64,000 nt of DNA, taken from positions 124,001 to 188,000 of the IMG/VR virus record IMGVR_UViG_3300027299_000001. One strand, given 5' to 3'. The stretch comes from a virus. Shown piece by piece: positions 9,003-18,369 of the stretch. The first letter of the stretch is position 1, and each line of letters opens with the position of its first letter. The notes beneath the pieces were generated by a model that saw only the letters and a list, made by a program, of their open reading frames with translations, was not told the DNA's origin and made no database searches. The position numbers were made by a program, and so were the translations under genes.

Positions 9003-9757
9003 CACTATTTTTAACACGAAGAGTTTCTGCGCTAGAGGCGCTGACTGCGGCATATACTAGCACACAGACTGTAGTATATACCAATAGTGCATCGTGGCAA
9101 AATTCGTTCACAATATTATCAAGCAATAGTGCATCATGGTTGCTCACTGACCAAATAAACGCTTCTATTGGATCCTTTATAACTTCGATCACCGCAGTAT
9201 CAGCAAGCATTCTCAATCTATCCTTATTAGTGTCAAGCATAAGTGCTGATATCACCGATACGCCCTTTGATAATTTTAACTCCAATTATAATACTCTTAC
9301 TGGTTTCATAACATATGAATTAGGTTCTGTGAATATTCATAAGGGGGATACGGTGTATCTCAAAAATGGTAAAATATTCATGTTCGCCACTGGCAATGGT
9401 GCATCAGTAAACGACTATATCAATATAAACGACAATGTAGCTGATGTCATTTATGCCAAAAATTTAAGTGCAGGGGATGTATTAGATGCATTTGCACTAT
9501 CGTCTATCGGTGCTATAAAATATGAAATCGAAGTTAAAGACTTGTCTACCAACGATTTATATTTTTCATCACTAATTGTGCATCCATCAAATACTGCTGT
9601 CGATTTAATTGAATATTCGATTGTGTATACATCAACTCCATTTATTTCATATGATGCTGTTATTTCATCCGCCGCAGTCATATTAAAAGCATCAACCACA
9701 CAGAATGTTCTTTCGACAAAAGAATTTAAAGGCATTAGACTAAAACATTATGTATAA
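8999..9757 (+). CDS. Virion protein, tandem paralogue of preceding C-terminus
   Basis: 252 residues homologous over most of their length to the C-terminal part of the preceding protein: both have ALEALTA.YTSTQ, NSASW repeats, then FITYE, GDTV.L.NG.IF and a C-terminal KEFKG/KTFKG motif. It looks like a tandem duplication of the fibre-type domain now encoded as a separate protein and coupled by ATGA. Probably a tail or neck appendage; no enzymatic motif. Confidence 0.75.
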   Translation: MTLFLTRRVSALEALTAAYTSTQTVVYTNSASWQNSFTILSSNSASWLLTDQINASIGSFITSITAVSASILNLSLLVSSISADITDTPFDNFNSNYNTLTGFITYELGSVNIHKGDTVYLKNGKIFMFATGNGASVNDYININDNVADVIYAKNLSAGDVLDAFALSSIGAIKYEIEVKDLSTNDLYFSSLIVHPSNTAVDLIEYSIVYTSTPFISYDAVISSAAVILKASTTQNVLSTKEFKGIRLKHYV

Positions 9758-9792
9758 TGATCCGGTATGTATAAGTAGCTTTTAATAAAAAA

Positions 9793-12700
9793 ATGGCTGG
9801 ATATGACAAAGCATTTATCGTAAGAAACTATTTTAACGCGCTGAGCGGGGCGTTCTTTGGAAATACAATATCTGGTGTTTCTATTAGCACGTCGGGTAAA
9901 ATATTATCAGCGGGCGTTGATTTGTCACTGATATTTGCATCACAAAATAACACAGCAAGTTGGAATGCTGCGTACACTACACTAACAGCCAATAGTGCTA
10001 GTTGGAATAATACTACGGTTACAGTTATAGCCAATAGTGCTAGTTGGAATGCTGCTTACACTACATTAACAGTAAACAGTGGAAATTGGAATAACACTAC
10101 AAATGTTGTTAATGCAAATAGTGCCAGCTGGAATTCTACTACCAGCACCGTGAATGCGAATAGCTCCAACTGGAACACTTCGTATACAATACTGACAGCA
10201 AATAGTGCCAGCTGGAATTCTACAACCAGCACAGTGAATACTAATAGTGCCAACTGGGGATCTTCGTATACAATACTGACATCAAATAGTGCCAGTTGGA
10301 ATAACACTACAAATGTTGTTAATGCAAATAGTGCCAGCTGGAATTCTACTACCAGCACAGTGAATACTAATAGTGCCAACTGGGACACTTCGTATACTAC
10401 CATAACAGCAAACAGCGCATCATGGGGATCTGGCAGTGGCAACACATCCGTCAACGCCGCAGTTACGTCTAATAGTGCTAATTGGAATACTTCATATACT
10501 ACTCTGACTGCAAACAGTGCCAATTGGAATTCTACATATGCTACAGTAACAGCCAATAGTGCCTCATGGGGATCTGGCAGTGGTAATGCTGCAGTTAACG
10601 CGGCAGTAACGACGAACAGTGCTAATTGGAATACTTCATATACTACTCTGACTGCAAACAGCTCATCGTGGTTCCCAGCAGGAACAGGAACAGAAATTCA
10701 ATTTAAAAATGGAAATGTTTTTGGAGCAGTATCAGGTTCATCCGTATTAGGCACTTCTATAACAGCAATTGGTGGTTTGACTTTGCAAACGACAGTAACT
10801 GCAGTCTATGGTACATTTATTACTCTACGGACACTAACACCGGCAACGTCGGCTGTTCAATATACATCACCAGCATTAAGATTTACAACGACTGGGTGGA
10901 ATACTACCGTTTCGGGTGTTTCTGCAGTTTCGGCGAGCAGACCAGTGGACGCAGAGCTTTTTCTGCAGAGTAACTCGGCCCCAGGCGAACCTGACTCAAC
11001 TGCTATTTTCCGTTTTCGTACAAATTCAGGCGCGTGGACCAACCTACTATCTATCAGACACAGCACAACCAATGGGCATTTGATAAATATCGGTGGCGTG
11101 CAGATATCGCAAAATAACGGCAGCACCTTTGTAAACACTTTGGATGTCGGGGGCAACATATTACACAATGCAAACGGTCTCACAATTAGAAACGACTATG
11201 CGTTAAGATGGTCGTCGACGACCCAAGTGCATGGGGCGGCAGATCTATTCTTACGCCGCAGATCAGCGCATAATTTATGCTTAGGAACTACCGATACGTC
11301 TGCCATAAACCCTCAAACAATTTCGGTCCAATCTGTTGCAGCAGGAACGACTAACAGTCCAGGTTCAGCATTTACTATTGACGGTTCGCAAGGAACCGGG
11401 ACGGGTGCTGGAGGTGACATCATTTTCCGGGTAGCACCTGGGGGGGTTTCCTCTGCTGCTCAAAACCCTTTAACAGAAGTTTTTAGAATCAAAGCAGGCA
11501 CTAGCGGACCCCCACAAATAGCTTTCTACGGGACTAATCCTAACGGGTTTTTCTACACGCCAGGAGCTACTATACTAGCTTACCGTGGTTCGCAGTTTAG
11601 AATTGAAGGATCAAACGCGATAGATTCTACTGCACTCTTTGTAATGGGAAATACTGCCCGTGTTCAAATGCGGCCTAGATCCCTGGACAACTTGTGCCTT
11701 GGTCCAGTGGATGCCGCATCTCCGTTTCCGCAAACAATTTCCACACAAAGTGCAACAAGTTCTGCAAATGCCGCAGGCTCATTATTCTCAATTGATGGTT
11801 CTCAAAGCACTGGAAATGCACTAGGAGGAGATATCAGATTCCGTACCACAAATGCAAGCACTGTTCCAAGTAATAGTGCTACACAAAATGTATTGAATGA
11901 AGTATTCCGTATCAAATCCACAGGGGCGATTAATCTTAACCCTTTAGCCGTTGAACCATCTCTTCCTTCGTCGGGAGATGTGTATTTTGATTCTGCTCAA
12001 ACTACTTTAAAGTTCTATGACGGATTTGCATGGATAGATCTTAAGAGTGCTAATACAATATTAATTGCGAACAGTGCCAATTGGAATTCTACATATGCTA
12101 CAGTAACAGCCAATAGTGCCTCATGGGGATCAGGCCGCGGCAATGCAGCAGTCAATGCAGCAGTGACAGCGAATAGTGCTAATTGGAATACTTCATATAC
12201 TACTCTGACTGCAAACAGTGCTAATTGGAATTCGACATATGCTACAGTAACGGCAAACAGCGCATCGTGGGGATCTGGCAGTGGTAATGCTGCAGTTGAT
12301 GCTGTAGTTATTGCGAATAGTGCTAATTGGAATACTTCATATACAACATTAACAGCCAATAGTGCTAACTGGAATTCTACGTATGCTACAGTAACTGCGA
12401 ATAGCGGAAATTATATTTTAAATGGAGGCAATGACACAAATTCTTCATTGACACTAGGAACTAATTCAAATTTCGATTTAGATTTTAAAACAAATAACGT
12501 AACTGGAATGAAGTTTTCTAGGTTTGGTCAATTAGGAATTGGAACAACTACTCCGGTTGGAAAATTACATATTAATGATACCATTCACGCAGGATCGAGT
12601 GGATTATCTGATCCTGCATTAAATATCACTCAAACATGGAATACTTCTGGAACACCAGTGTCATTTAGTTTAAATGTTACAGATTTATCAAGTAATGCAA

Positions 12701-13914
12701 ACTCTTCTTTACTTAACTTATCAATAGGTGGCGCATCTCTTTTTAGAATTGCAAAATCTGGAAATATAATTATTCCCGCAAATGCTAGATTAACAGATAA
12801 TACAAATAGTTTTGTAGTGAGAGACACTACGAGATCTAGTGCCGCAGTGCTGTCTTCTATGCAAGGCATGAAATTTATATATGGAAGTAGTCTACAGCAT
12901 GTGGCAGAATTTATTAATAATGGTTGGCTCAACCTTCCTACTAGATTAGTTATAACTAATCCTAATGCTGGGGCGGATTTGATTTCAGGTCCGCGTTGGA
13001 CATTAGCAGGAAATGGAGGCTCTGGTGAATTCGTCGTATTTGACCAAAGTGGCAATCCAGGTCATTTATGTCTTGGAAATAACAATAAACTGATGTGGGA
13101 CGCAAATAATGCATTTGGTGTTAGAAATGGAACGAATGCACAAACATTTTCAATTTACAGAACATTTACAAATTCTACAACATATGAAAGATTAGTGTTC
13201 AAATCTTCCGCAGGTAATAATATCATTGGAGCAGAAACTTCTCCGGGAAGCGCAACTTGGAGAAATATTGAATTTCAAACTCTGACCGCAACGAGAATGT
13301 CTATTAAAACTAATGGTTCAGTTAATTTCGCAGGTATATCAACCGATCCGACTGTAAATTCCGCAGGAGATGTTTATTATAATTCAACTTTTAATTCATT
13401 AAAATTATTCGATGGTACTGCTTTTGTTCCAGTAAACACGACTAGAACAATTGCAACTTTTACCGCATTGGAAAATCATCCAGTTTCTGCAAATTTCGCA
13501 ACATTGAATACACGAAATTTTGATAACGTAGGAGTTCTACAATTTGCAGCAGGAAGTCCAATCAGAGAAGCAAGATTTATTAGTGTAATTCCTGATAATG
13601 CAGTTTTAGCAAATGGATTACTAATTAGAACGCAATTCTCTACAATTACCGCAACATCTGGTTCATGCCGTTGGGGAGCGCAAATTAAAAAATTATCATC
13701 AACTTCATATGCAGCATCTGCGGGAATAGATGTAACTGTTTCTGGAACTGCTAATCAAACAACTATGACAGGAACAATCACATTGCCATCAATTGATAGT
13801 TTAGCTCCGGGAGATGCATATGCATTAAGAATATTCAGAGAAAGCAGTAATGTTGCTGATACATTAGTAGATTCGGCTCAACTATTAACAGTAGAAGTTA
13901 GAACAAATATTTAA
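9793..13914 (+). CDS. Long tail fibre protein with 14-residue coiled-coil repeats
   Basis: 1373 residues. After an N-terminal attachment segment of about 50 residues come roughly 16 units of the type ANSASWNSTYATVT (residues 52-295), mostly exactly 14 residues, i.e. two heptads, as expected for a trimeric coiled-coil shaft. A second block lies near residues 755-875. Between and after them are two copies of a domain with FSIDGSQ.TG...GGDI.FR...EVFRIK, and further beta domains with GDVYFDS/GDVYYNS..LK.FDG. The C-terminal 150 residues form an all-beta domain, the probable receptor-binding tip. Preceded by a TATAAGTA late-type box. Confidence 0.85.
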   Translation: MAGYDKAFIVRNYFNALSGAFFGNTISGVSISTSGKILSAGVDLSLIFASQNNTASWNAAYTTLTANSASWNNTTVTVIANSASWNAAYTTLTVNSGNWNNTTNVVNANSASWNSTTSTVNANSSNWNTSYTILTANSASWNSTTSTVNTNSANWGSSYTILTSNSASWNNTTNVVNANSASWNSTTSTVNTNSANWDTSYTTITANSASWGSGSGNTSVNAAVTSNSANWNTSYTTLTANSANWNSTYATVTANSASWGSGSGNAAVNAAVTTNSANWNTSYTTLTANSSSWFPAGTGTEIQFKNGNVFGAVSGSSVLGTSITAIGGLTLQTTVTAVYGTFITLRTLTPATSAVQYTSPALRFTTTGWNTTVSGVSAVSASRPVDAELFLQSNSAPGEPDSTAIFRFRTNSGAWTNLLSIRHSTTNGHLINIGGVQISQNNGSTFVNTLDVGGNILHNANGLTIRNDYALRWSSTTQVHGAADLFLRRRSAHNLCLGTTDTSAINPQTISVQSVAAGTTNSPGSAFTIDGSQGTGTGAGGDIIFRVAPGGVSSAAQNPLTEVFRIKAGTSGPPQIAFYGTNPNGFFYTPGATILAYRGSQFRIEGSNAIDSTALFVMGNTARVQMRPRSLDNLCLGPVDAASPFPQTISTQSATSSANAAGSLFSIDGSQSTGNALGGDIRFRTTNASTVPSNSATQNVLNEVFRIKSTGAINLNPLAVEPSLPSSGDVYFDSAQTTLKFYDGFAWIDLKSANTILIANSANWNSTYATVTANSASWGSGRGNAAVNAAVTANSANWNTSYTTLTANSANWNSTYATVTANSASWGSGSGNAAVDAVVIANSANWNTSYTTLTANSANWNSTYATVTANSGNYILNGGNDTNSSLTLGTNSNFDLDFKTNNVTGMKFSRFGQLGIGTTTPVGKLHINDTIHAGSSGLSDPALNITQTWNTSGTPVSFSLNVTDLSSNANSSLLNLSIGGASLFRIAKSGNIIIPANARLTDNTNSFVVRDTTRSSAAVLSSMQGMKFIYGSSLQHVAEFINNGWLNLPTRLVITNPNAGADLISGPRWTLAGNGGSGEFVVFDQSGNPGHLCLGNNNKLMWDANNAFGVRNGTNAQTFSIYRTFTNSTTYERLVFKSSAGNNIIGAETSPGSATWRNIEFQTLTATRMSIKTNGSVNFAGISTDPTVNSAGDVYYNSTFNSLKLFDGTAFVPVNTTRTIATFTALENHPVSANFATLNTRNFDNVGVLQFAAGSPIREARFISVIPDNAVLANGLLIRTQFSTITATSGSCRWGAQIKKLSSTSYAASAGIDVTVSGTANQTTMTGTITLPSIDSLAPGDAYALRIFRESSNVADTLVDSAQLLTVEVRTNI
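9946..10671 (+). repeat. 42-nt coding repeat block 1 (14-aa units)
   Basis: About sixteen consecutive units of 42 nt, two of them enlarged to 60 nt by a Gly-Ser insert (WGSGSGN). The stretch 10513-10574 is identical over 62 nt to 12070-12131 in block 2, so exchange or duplication between blocks was recent. Confidence 0.85.
12058..12408 (+). repeat. 42-nt coding repeat block 2 (14-aa units)
   Basis: Eight further units of the fibre repeat, including 60-nt variants with SGRGN and SGSGN inserts. It shares long identical tracts with block 1. Confidence 0.8.
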
Positions 13915-13923
13915 TAAATTATT

Positions 13924-14561
13924 ATGGCACTTTCATTTAATGGCGCAAATGCTTTGGTAAATATAATATCTCCCCGGTAGTATCGGTTCCGTTGACCATT
14001 GCTTGTTGGTTTCGACCTTTAGTATTCCAAGGGCAAGCAGTAACTTTTACTTCGGCTATTGGCGCGACACACGTTCTCCTCGGAATAAACACAAGTGGCC
14101 AATGTGTCACTTCTATGAGAGATGACAACTTCCAATCAGGAATTGCAACTACTGCAACAATTTCTGCAACACTTGGAAACTGGCAACATATTGCATGTGT
14201 TCATAACTCTATAAGTGCAAGAACCGCTTATTTAAATGGAGTTGCATCGCCCGTAGGTACGTTTGTTCTTGTCGGAACAGTACAACCTTTGTTTAGAACA
14301 GCAATAGGAGCTAGGAGAACTGGCGGACTTGATTCTTTTGCAAATGGCGATGTTGCGGAAGTCGGGGTCTGGAATACAGTTTTGACTGCTGAAGAAATCG
14401 CATCTCTGGCAAGAGGATTCAAACCATCCAAAATCTGTCCATCCTCTCTAGCTTTTTATACTCCTCTCATCCGTGCAAGACAAGATGTACGTAATAATCT
14501 TGTATTAACTGATTCAGGCACCGGATTGGTACAGGAAGTGACTCATCCGAGAATAATATAA
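13924..14561 (+). pseudogene. LamG/concanavalin-like virion protein with apparent frameshift
   Basis: ATG at 13924 opens a frame (MALSFNGANALVNIISPR) that stops at 13978. The -1 frame continues with SPVVSVPLTIACWFRP and runs to 14561. Joined, they give a typical LamG-type jelly-roll protein of about 212 residues (start with FNG, ACWFRP strand, GNWQHIACVHN, YLNG, GDVAEVGVWNTVLTAEEI). The break falls at the run TCCCCGG at 13971-13977; one extra C would restore a single frame. It may be a sequencing or assembly error, a real mutation, or programmed slippage. Such proteins bind glycans and are often fibre-associated. Confidence 0.65.
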
Positions 14562-14586
14562 ATCACGAAGATTTAGACATTATAAC

Positions 14587-14594
14587 TATAAATA
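14587..14594 (+). promoter_or_regulatory. Late promoter TATAAATA
   Basis: Perfect T4-late consensus, 5 nt before the ATG at 14600. Initiation 6 nt downstream of the box would fall on the ATG itself. Confidence 0.65.
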
Positions 14595-14599
14595 TAATT

Positions 14600-14935
14600 A
14601 TGCCAATACCAATTCCAGAAATAATTCAAACTCCACTAATTCCAGCAAAAACATTTGATATTTTGTGGATTTACAATCTTGCAATTTTTTGCCCATCAAC
14701 TACAAACGGAACAGTCAAAATTGCCTGTTTGCCTATGTCTTCTGCTACGGGTGAACTAGGATCGACTAATTTAATGCAAATGGTGCAAACCGACGACTTA
14801 TTTTCTGCCGTGAGCGAAGTACCCGAAGTTGCCATTGCATTCCAAGCAGTTATTAACGCAGTAGCACCTCTTCAAGCATGGATCGATGCAAAAAATTCCC
14901 CACCAACTCCAGAGCCAACTCCAGAGCCAGTATAA
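14600..14935 (+). CDS. Small virion-associated hypothetical protein
   Basis: 111 residues. It begins with a Pro/Ile-rich segment (MPIPIPEIIQTPLIP), has an Ile/Leu/Phe-rich middle (DILWIYNLAIFC) and ends with a Pro-Thr-Glu tail (PTPEPTPEPV). Not recognised. Its late box and its place between fibre genes and portal suggest a structural role. Confidence 0.7.
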   Translation: MPIPIPEIIQTPLIPAKTFDILWIYNLAIFCPSTTNGTVKIACLPMSSATGELGSTNLMQMVQTDDLFSAVSEVPEVAIAFQAVINAVAPLQAWIDAKNSPPTPEPTPEPV

Positions 14936-14995
14936 GACTAATCGGGATTTTTAATATAGTATGCGCAATATAGATGGAAATATTGTATATGTCAA

Positions 14996-15002
14996 ATAAA
15001 TA
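14996..15002 (+). promoter_or_regulatory. Late promoter ATAAATA before portal gene
   Basis: The box ends 8 nt before the portal ATG at 15011, in an AT-rich gap of 75 nt. It probably drives the head operon. Confidence 0.6.
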
Positions 15003-15010
15003 CAATTAAT

Positions 15011-16762
15011 ATGCCATCGACAATGCCGCAAAGTTGGACTCATCGTATCTTGGGTTCATTGCCATACACAGCTTCGAGAAAAGTAGAAGATACCAATCCT
15101 AAATACAAAGCGTTCGAAGCTGCGAGTGGTAGACGCGATGAAATTATTCGCAGACTATCCGTGTCTCGCAATTCGGTAAACAATCCGATGGGATATGATA
15201 ATATGATGACCGATAAGGGTTATCATTCATTGATTTACGCACCTCTAGATGAGAATAAAATCAATCGCATTAATGAATATCGACGCATGTCGGATTATTC
15301 AGAGCTATCTGATTGTCTAGATATTATATGTGATGAAATTCTTAACGAAGATGAAAATGGCAAACTAATCAATTTAAGAATTGAAGCAGGCAAATATAAT
15401 CAAACAGCAAGAAGCGAAATTACAAAAGAGTTTGAACATTATGTTTCTGTTTTTGGATTAAAAAATAAAGGGTGGGAATATTTCCGTCAATTCTTTATTG
15501 AAGGTGAACTATTCTTTGAAAACGTTATCTCTGACAAAAATCCAGAACTAGGCGTCTTAGGAGTTGTTAACGTTCCTACTGAATTAATAGAGCCAGTATA
15601 TTTTAACGTTCAAAATGAGGATTTAAGCCATTTCATTTTAAGAAAGTATAATGAAACGACGGTGCATCCTGGGATCTTTAATAGAGTATCATTTACGAGT
15701 CAAACACCAACGACAGAAGAATTAGTACCAATGCAAAAACAGCAAGTGGTATACATTCATTCGGGTGTATGGGATAGAGACAGATTATTCAAAGTACCTT
15801 ATCTTGAAAAATCAAAAAGAGCTTATTTGCAATTAAGCATGATCGAAGATGCTATCGTTATATATCGTCTTGTTCGTGCGCCAGAGCGTCTTAAATTTAA
15901 GATCTATACAGGTAATGCACCCCCCGCGCAAGCAGAACAAATTGTGCAACAAGCGATGAGAAAGTTCTGGGAAAAGAGAACACCAGGACAAGGTGGATTT
16001 AAGAATGTATATGACCCACAGTCAATGCTTGACAGTTATTGGTTTGCAAGATCATCTGGTGGCGAAGGTTCGGATGTTGAAACAGTTCCTGCTGGGCAAA
16101 ATTTAGGCCAACTAGATGACTTAAACTACTTCGTCAAGAAGCTATATCGGTCGATGAAGATTCCTTTGAATAGAATGAATCCAGAAACGACCATGCGAGA
16201 CGGCAAAGAAATTACCGCAGAAGAATTAAGCATGGCACAATTCATTATGCGCATTCAAAGGCAATTCGCGGAAGGGATTAAGCAAGGATTCATCACACAT
16301 CTCAAATTGAGAGGATTGTGGAAATTATACAAGATTCGTGAATTTGATTTCCAACCAGAATTCAACGCGCCTCGAAACTTCAAGATGATGAGAGATCTGC
16401 AGTATCTCGAATTATTGTACAAGACATACGGTGATATTTCTGGTAATGCGAACATTTCGCCGACATTACTAATGATGGACGTCTTGAAATGGACACCAGA
16501 AAAGATTCTTGAAAATCGCGCACTGTTGCGTAAGGATAAAGCGTTTACATGGGAATTGGATCAAATTGGATCACAAGGACCTAGCTGGAGAGATGAAATG
16601 GCTGCAGCAAATGCATCAGCAGGGATTACGCCACCCGAATCACCTCCTAGTGGTGCCGGTGGTGGATCAGAGTTGCCCCCATCATTTAGCGCACCACCAG
16701 AAGAAGCACCGGCGCCTCCTGAAGAAACCCCAGCAGCACCGCCTGAAGAAACTCCAGCATAA
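15011..16762 (+). CDS. 20: Portal vertex protein gp20
   Basis: Forms the dodecameric portal through which DNA enters and leaves the head. 583 residues against 524 in T4. Family features: YAPLDENKINRINEYRRMSDYSELSDCLDIICDE near residue 75, KGWEYFRQFFIEGELFFE near 155, and YWFARSSGGEGSDVETVPAGQNLGQLDDLNYFVKKLYRSMKIP near 340-385. The last 60 residues are a Pro/Glu/Ala-rich disordered tail. First gene of the head operon; gp13 follows after 2 nt. Confidence 0.95.
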   Translation: MPSTMPQSWTHRILGSLPYTASRKVEDTNPKYKAFEAASGRRDEIIRRLSVSRNSVNNPMGYDNMMTDKGYHSLIYAPLDENKINRINEYRRMSDYSELSDCLDIICDEILNEDENGKLINLRIEAGKYNQTARSEITKEFEHYVSVFGLKNKGWEYFRQFFIEGELFFENVISDKNPELGVLGVVNVPTELIEPVYFNVQNEDLSHFILRKYNETTVHPGIFNRVSFTSQTPTTEELVPMQKQQVVYIHSGVWDRDRLFKVPYLEKSKRAYLQLSMIEDAIVIYRLVRAPERLKFKIYTGNAPPAQAEQIVQQAMRKFWEKRTPGQGGFKNVYDPQSMLDSYWFARSSGGEGSDVETVPAGQNLGQLDDLNYFVKKLYRSMKIPLNRMNPETTMRDGKEITAEELSMAQFIMRIQRQFAEGIKQGFITHLKLRGLWKLYKIREFDFQPEFNAPRNFKMMRDLQYLELLYKTYGDISGNANISPTLLMMDVLKWTPEKILENRALLRKDKAFTWELDQIGSQGPSWRDEMAAANASAGITPPESPPSGAGGGSELPPSFSAPPEEAPAPPEETPAAPPEETPA

Positions 16763-16764
16763 TT

Positions 16765-18342
16765 ATGAGCCAAGTACCTTGCATTTCATCAGTTCTACCT
16801 ACAGGATATCATGGTTCGACTTATCTTAATAGTAAGATCGAATCATATGCAAACCTGGCTTTACGCATTAAAAAGGCACTAGGCTATCCAGCGGTAACCG
16901 TAGAAGTAACAGATTCTCAATTAGCGGACTTTATAGATAGAGCCGTAGAGATGTATACTCGATATGCTGGGTACACAGAAGAGTATCTAGTATTTGATAG
17001 TAATTTATACATACCTGGAGTTGGTGTTAAATTAGATACACTTTTGACAGGCAATATGTGCCTGCAAGATACTAATTCAGATTATGAGATAAATGATATC
17101 GAAAGAGGATATTGCACATTTGCGGTAGTTACAGGCACTGCAGTCACTACTACATATCTTGGAAGTGCGGTATCATACGCACAAGCAGGAGCTACATCGA
17201 CATCAGGTAATATTGTTACACTAACACCTCTATCTTCATGGAACTTTGCTGTATCTGATACTGATAGAGTTGTTGTTAGCTCAATATCGAGCTATACACC
17301 AAATACATTATATTCTAATGTTACTGGTTTGATTAGTGTATCAGGAGGAAATGTAACCATTTATTCGGGAAGTGCATACAATATACCATCTGGTTGTCCA
17401 ACCCCACCACTTACAGCATTATGGGGATATGACGTAACCAAAGCATCACATATTACTATTAGTAATCTACCAACATGTGAATTGACAGAAAATACTATTG
17501 CCATCACATCAAATAACGGCAATTACATCACTGCACGCATATGCGATACAGAACTCAACTCAGAAGGATTTATTCCAGCAACGTTTAATTTCTTAAGTGC
17601 TAAACCATATCCGAATGCAATCTTTGGTACATTTGATCTTGTCAATAATAAGATCTTTAATATGTCATATCAAGCGGCAAGCTGCTGTCAGTATATGCCT
17701 ACTAAATTGCCAGTTGCGGTGACATTCTATAGCACAAGCACTACGGAAGCTACAGGATTATCCTCTGTAACAACAACAGGAAGATATGATTATAGCTTGG
17801 AGGACTATCGCAAAATCACGAGTGTTGTAAGCTTCGAAGCAGGTAGCTTCACTAATACAAATATTCTATTCAATATTGACTATGCAATTGCTCAACGAGT
17901 ATTTGGCCAGACTTCGCAATTTAGCCATATTCAACACACAGGATTTGATCTTATCTCTTATGAGATTTTAAGACAGTGGGTTGATTTGACTAATAGAGTA
18001 TTAGCACGCAACGTCTATATCCGATTTGATCGCAAAACACAATTGCTAAAGCTTATTCCTGAACCATCACCAAATAGTAGATATTGTGCTGCTATTGGAT
18101 GTTACATGGAGAAAAGAGTAGAAGATGTCATTGATGAAAAGTGGGTATTTGAATATGCTACAGCATTGACGAAAATAGCATTAGGATATATTAGAGGCAA
18201 ATTCTCAGGCATTACATTATACGGCAGCGGCTCGCTTGTTGCTAATATCGGCGATCAGGGTGAAAAAGAAAAAGTCGCACTTGAAGAATTACTACTAAAA
18301 GGAGGCGAAGGTCCGACAATCGCCCCATTCTTTATCGGATAA
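16765..18342 (+). CDS. 13: Neck protein gp13-like with large insertion
   Basis: 525 residues, far longer than T4 gp13 (309). The N-terminus has RIKKALGYPAVTVEVTDSQLADFIDRAVEMYTRY, and the C-terminus has LLKLIPEP, EKWVFEYATALTKIALGYIRGKFSG and an end in PFFIG, which matches the gp13 C-terminus. Between residues about 105 and 320 is a Ser/Thr-rich beta insertion with several cysteines that has no T4 counterpart and may decorate the neck. gp13 and gp14 complete the head after packaging. Confidence 0.82.
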   Translation: MSQVPCISSVLPTGYHGSTYLNSKIESYANLALRIKKALGYPAVTVEVTDSQLADFIDRAVEMYTRYAGYTEEYLVFDSNLYIPGVGVKLDTLLTGNMCLQDTNSDYEINDIERGYCTFAVVTGTAVTTTYLGSAVSYAQAGATSTSGNIVTLTPLSSWNFAVSDTDRVVVSSISSYTPNTLYSNVTGLISVSGGNVTIYSGSAYNIPSGCPTPPLTALWGYDVTKASHITISNLPTCELTENTIAITSNNGNYITARICDTELNSEGFIPATFNFLSAKPYPNAIFGTFDLVNNKIFNMSYQAASCCQYMPTKLPVAVTFYSTSTTEATGLSSVTTTGRYDYSLEDYRKITSVVSFEAGSFTNTNILFNIDYAIAQRVFGQTSQFSHIQHTGFDLISYEILRQWVDLTNRVLARNVYIRFDRKTQLLKLIPEPSPNSRYCAAIGCYMEKRVEDVIDEKWVFEYATALTKIALGYIRGKFSGITLYGSGSLVANIGDQGEKEKVALEELLLKGGEGPTIAPFFIG

Positions 18343-18356
18343 CTAACATAAATTAA

Positions 18357-18363
18357 ATAAATA
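18357..18363 (+). promoter_or_regulatory. Late promoter ATAAATA before gp21
   Basis: Box in an A/T-only stretch, 6 nt before the ATG at 18370. Confidence 0.55.
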
Positions 18364-18369
18364 TATATT

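Noticed and set aside
10056-10556. Long antisense ORFs inside the fibre gene (also 12015-12359 and 10857-11183)
   Set aside because: They mirror the 42-nt repeats of the plus-strand gene; composition is the reverse complement of NSASWN units and there is no promoter or start context.
9793-13914. Diversity-generating retroelement target in the fibre gene
   Set aside because: No reverse transcriptase, template repeat or adenine-biased variable repeat is seen in the window.
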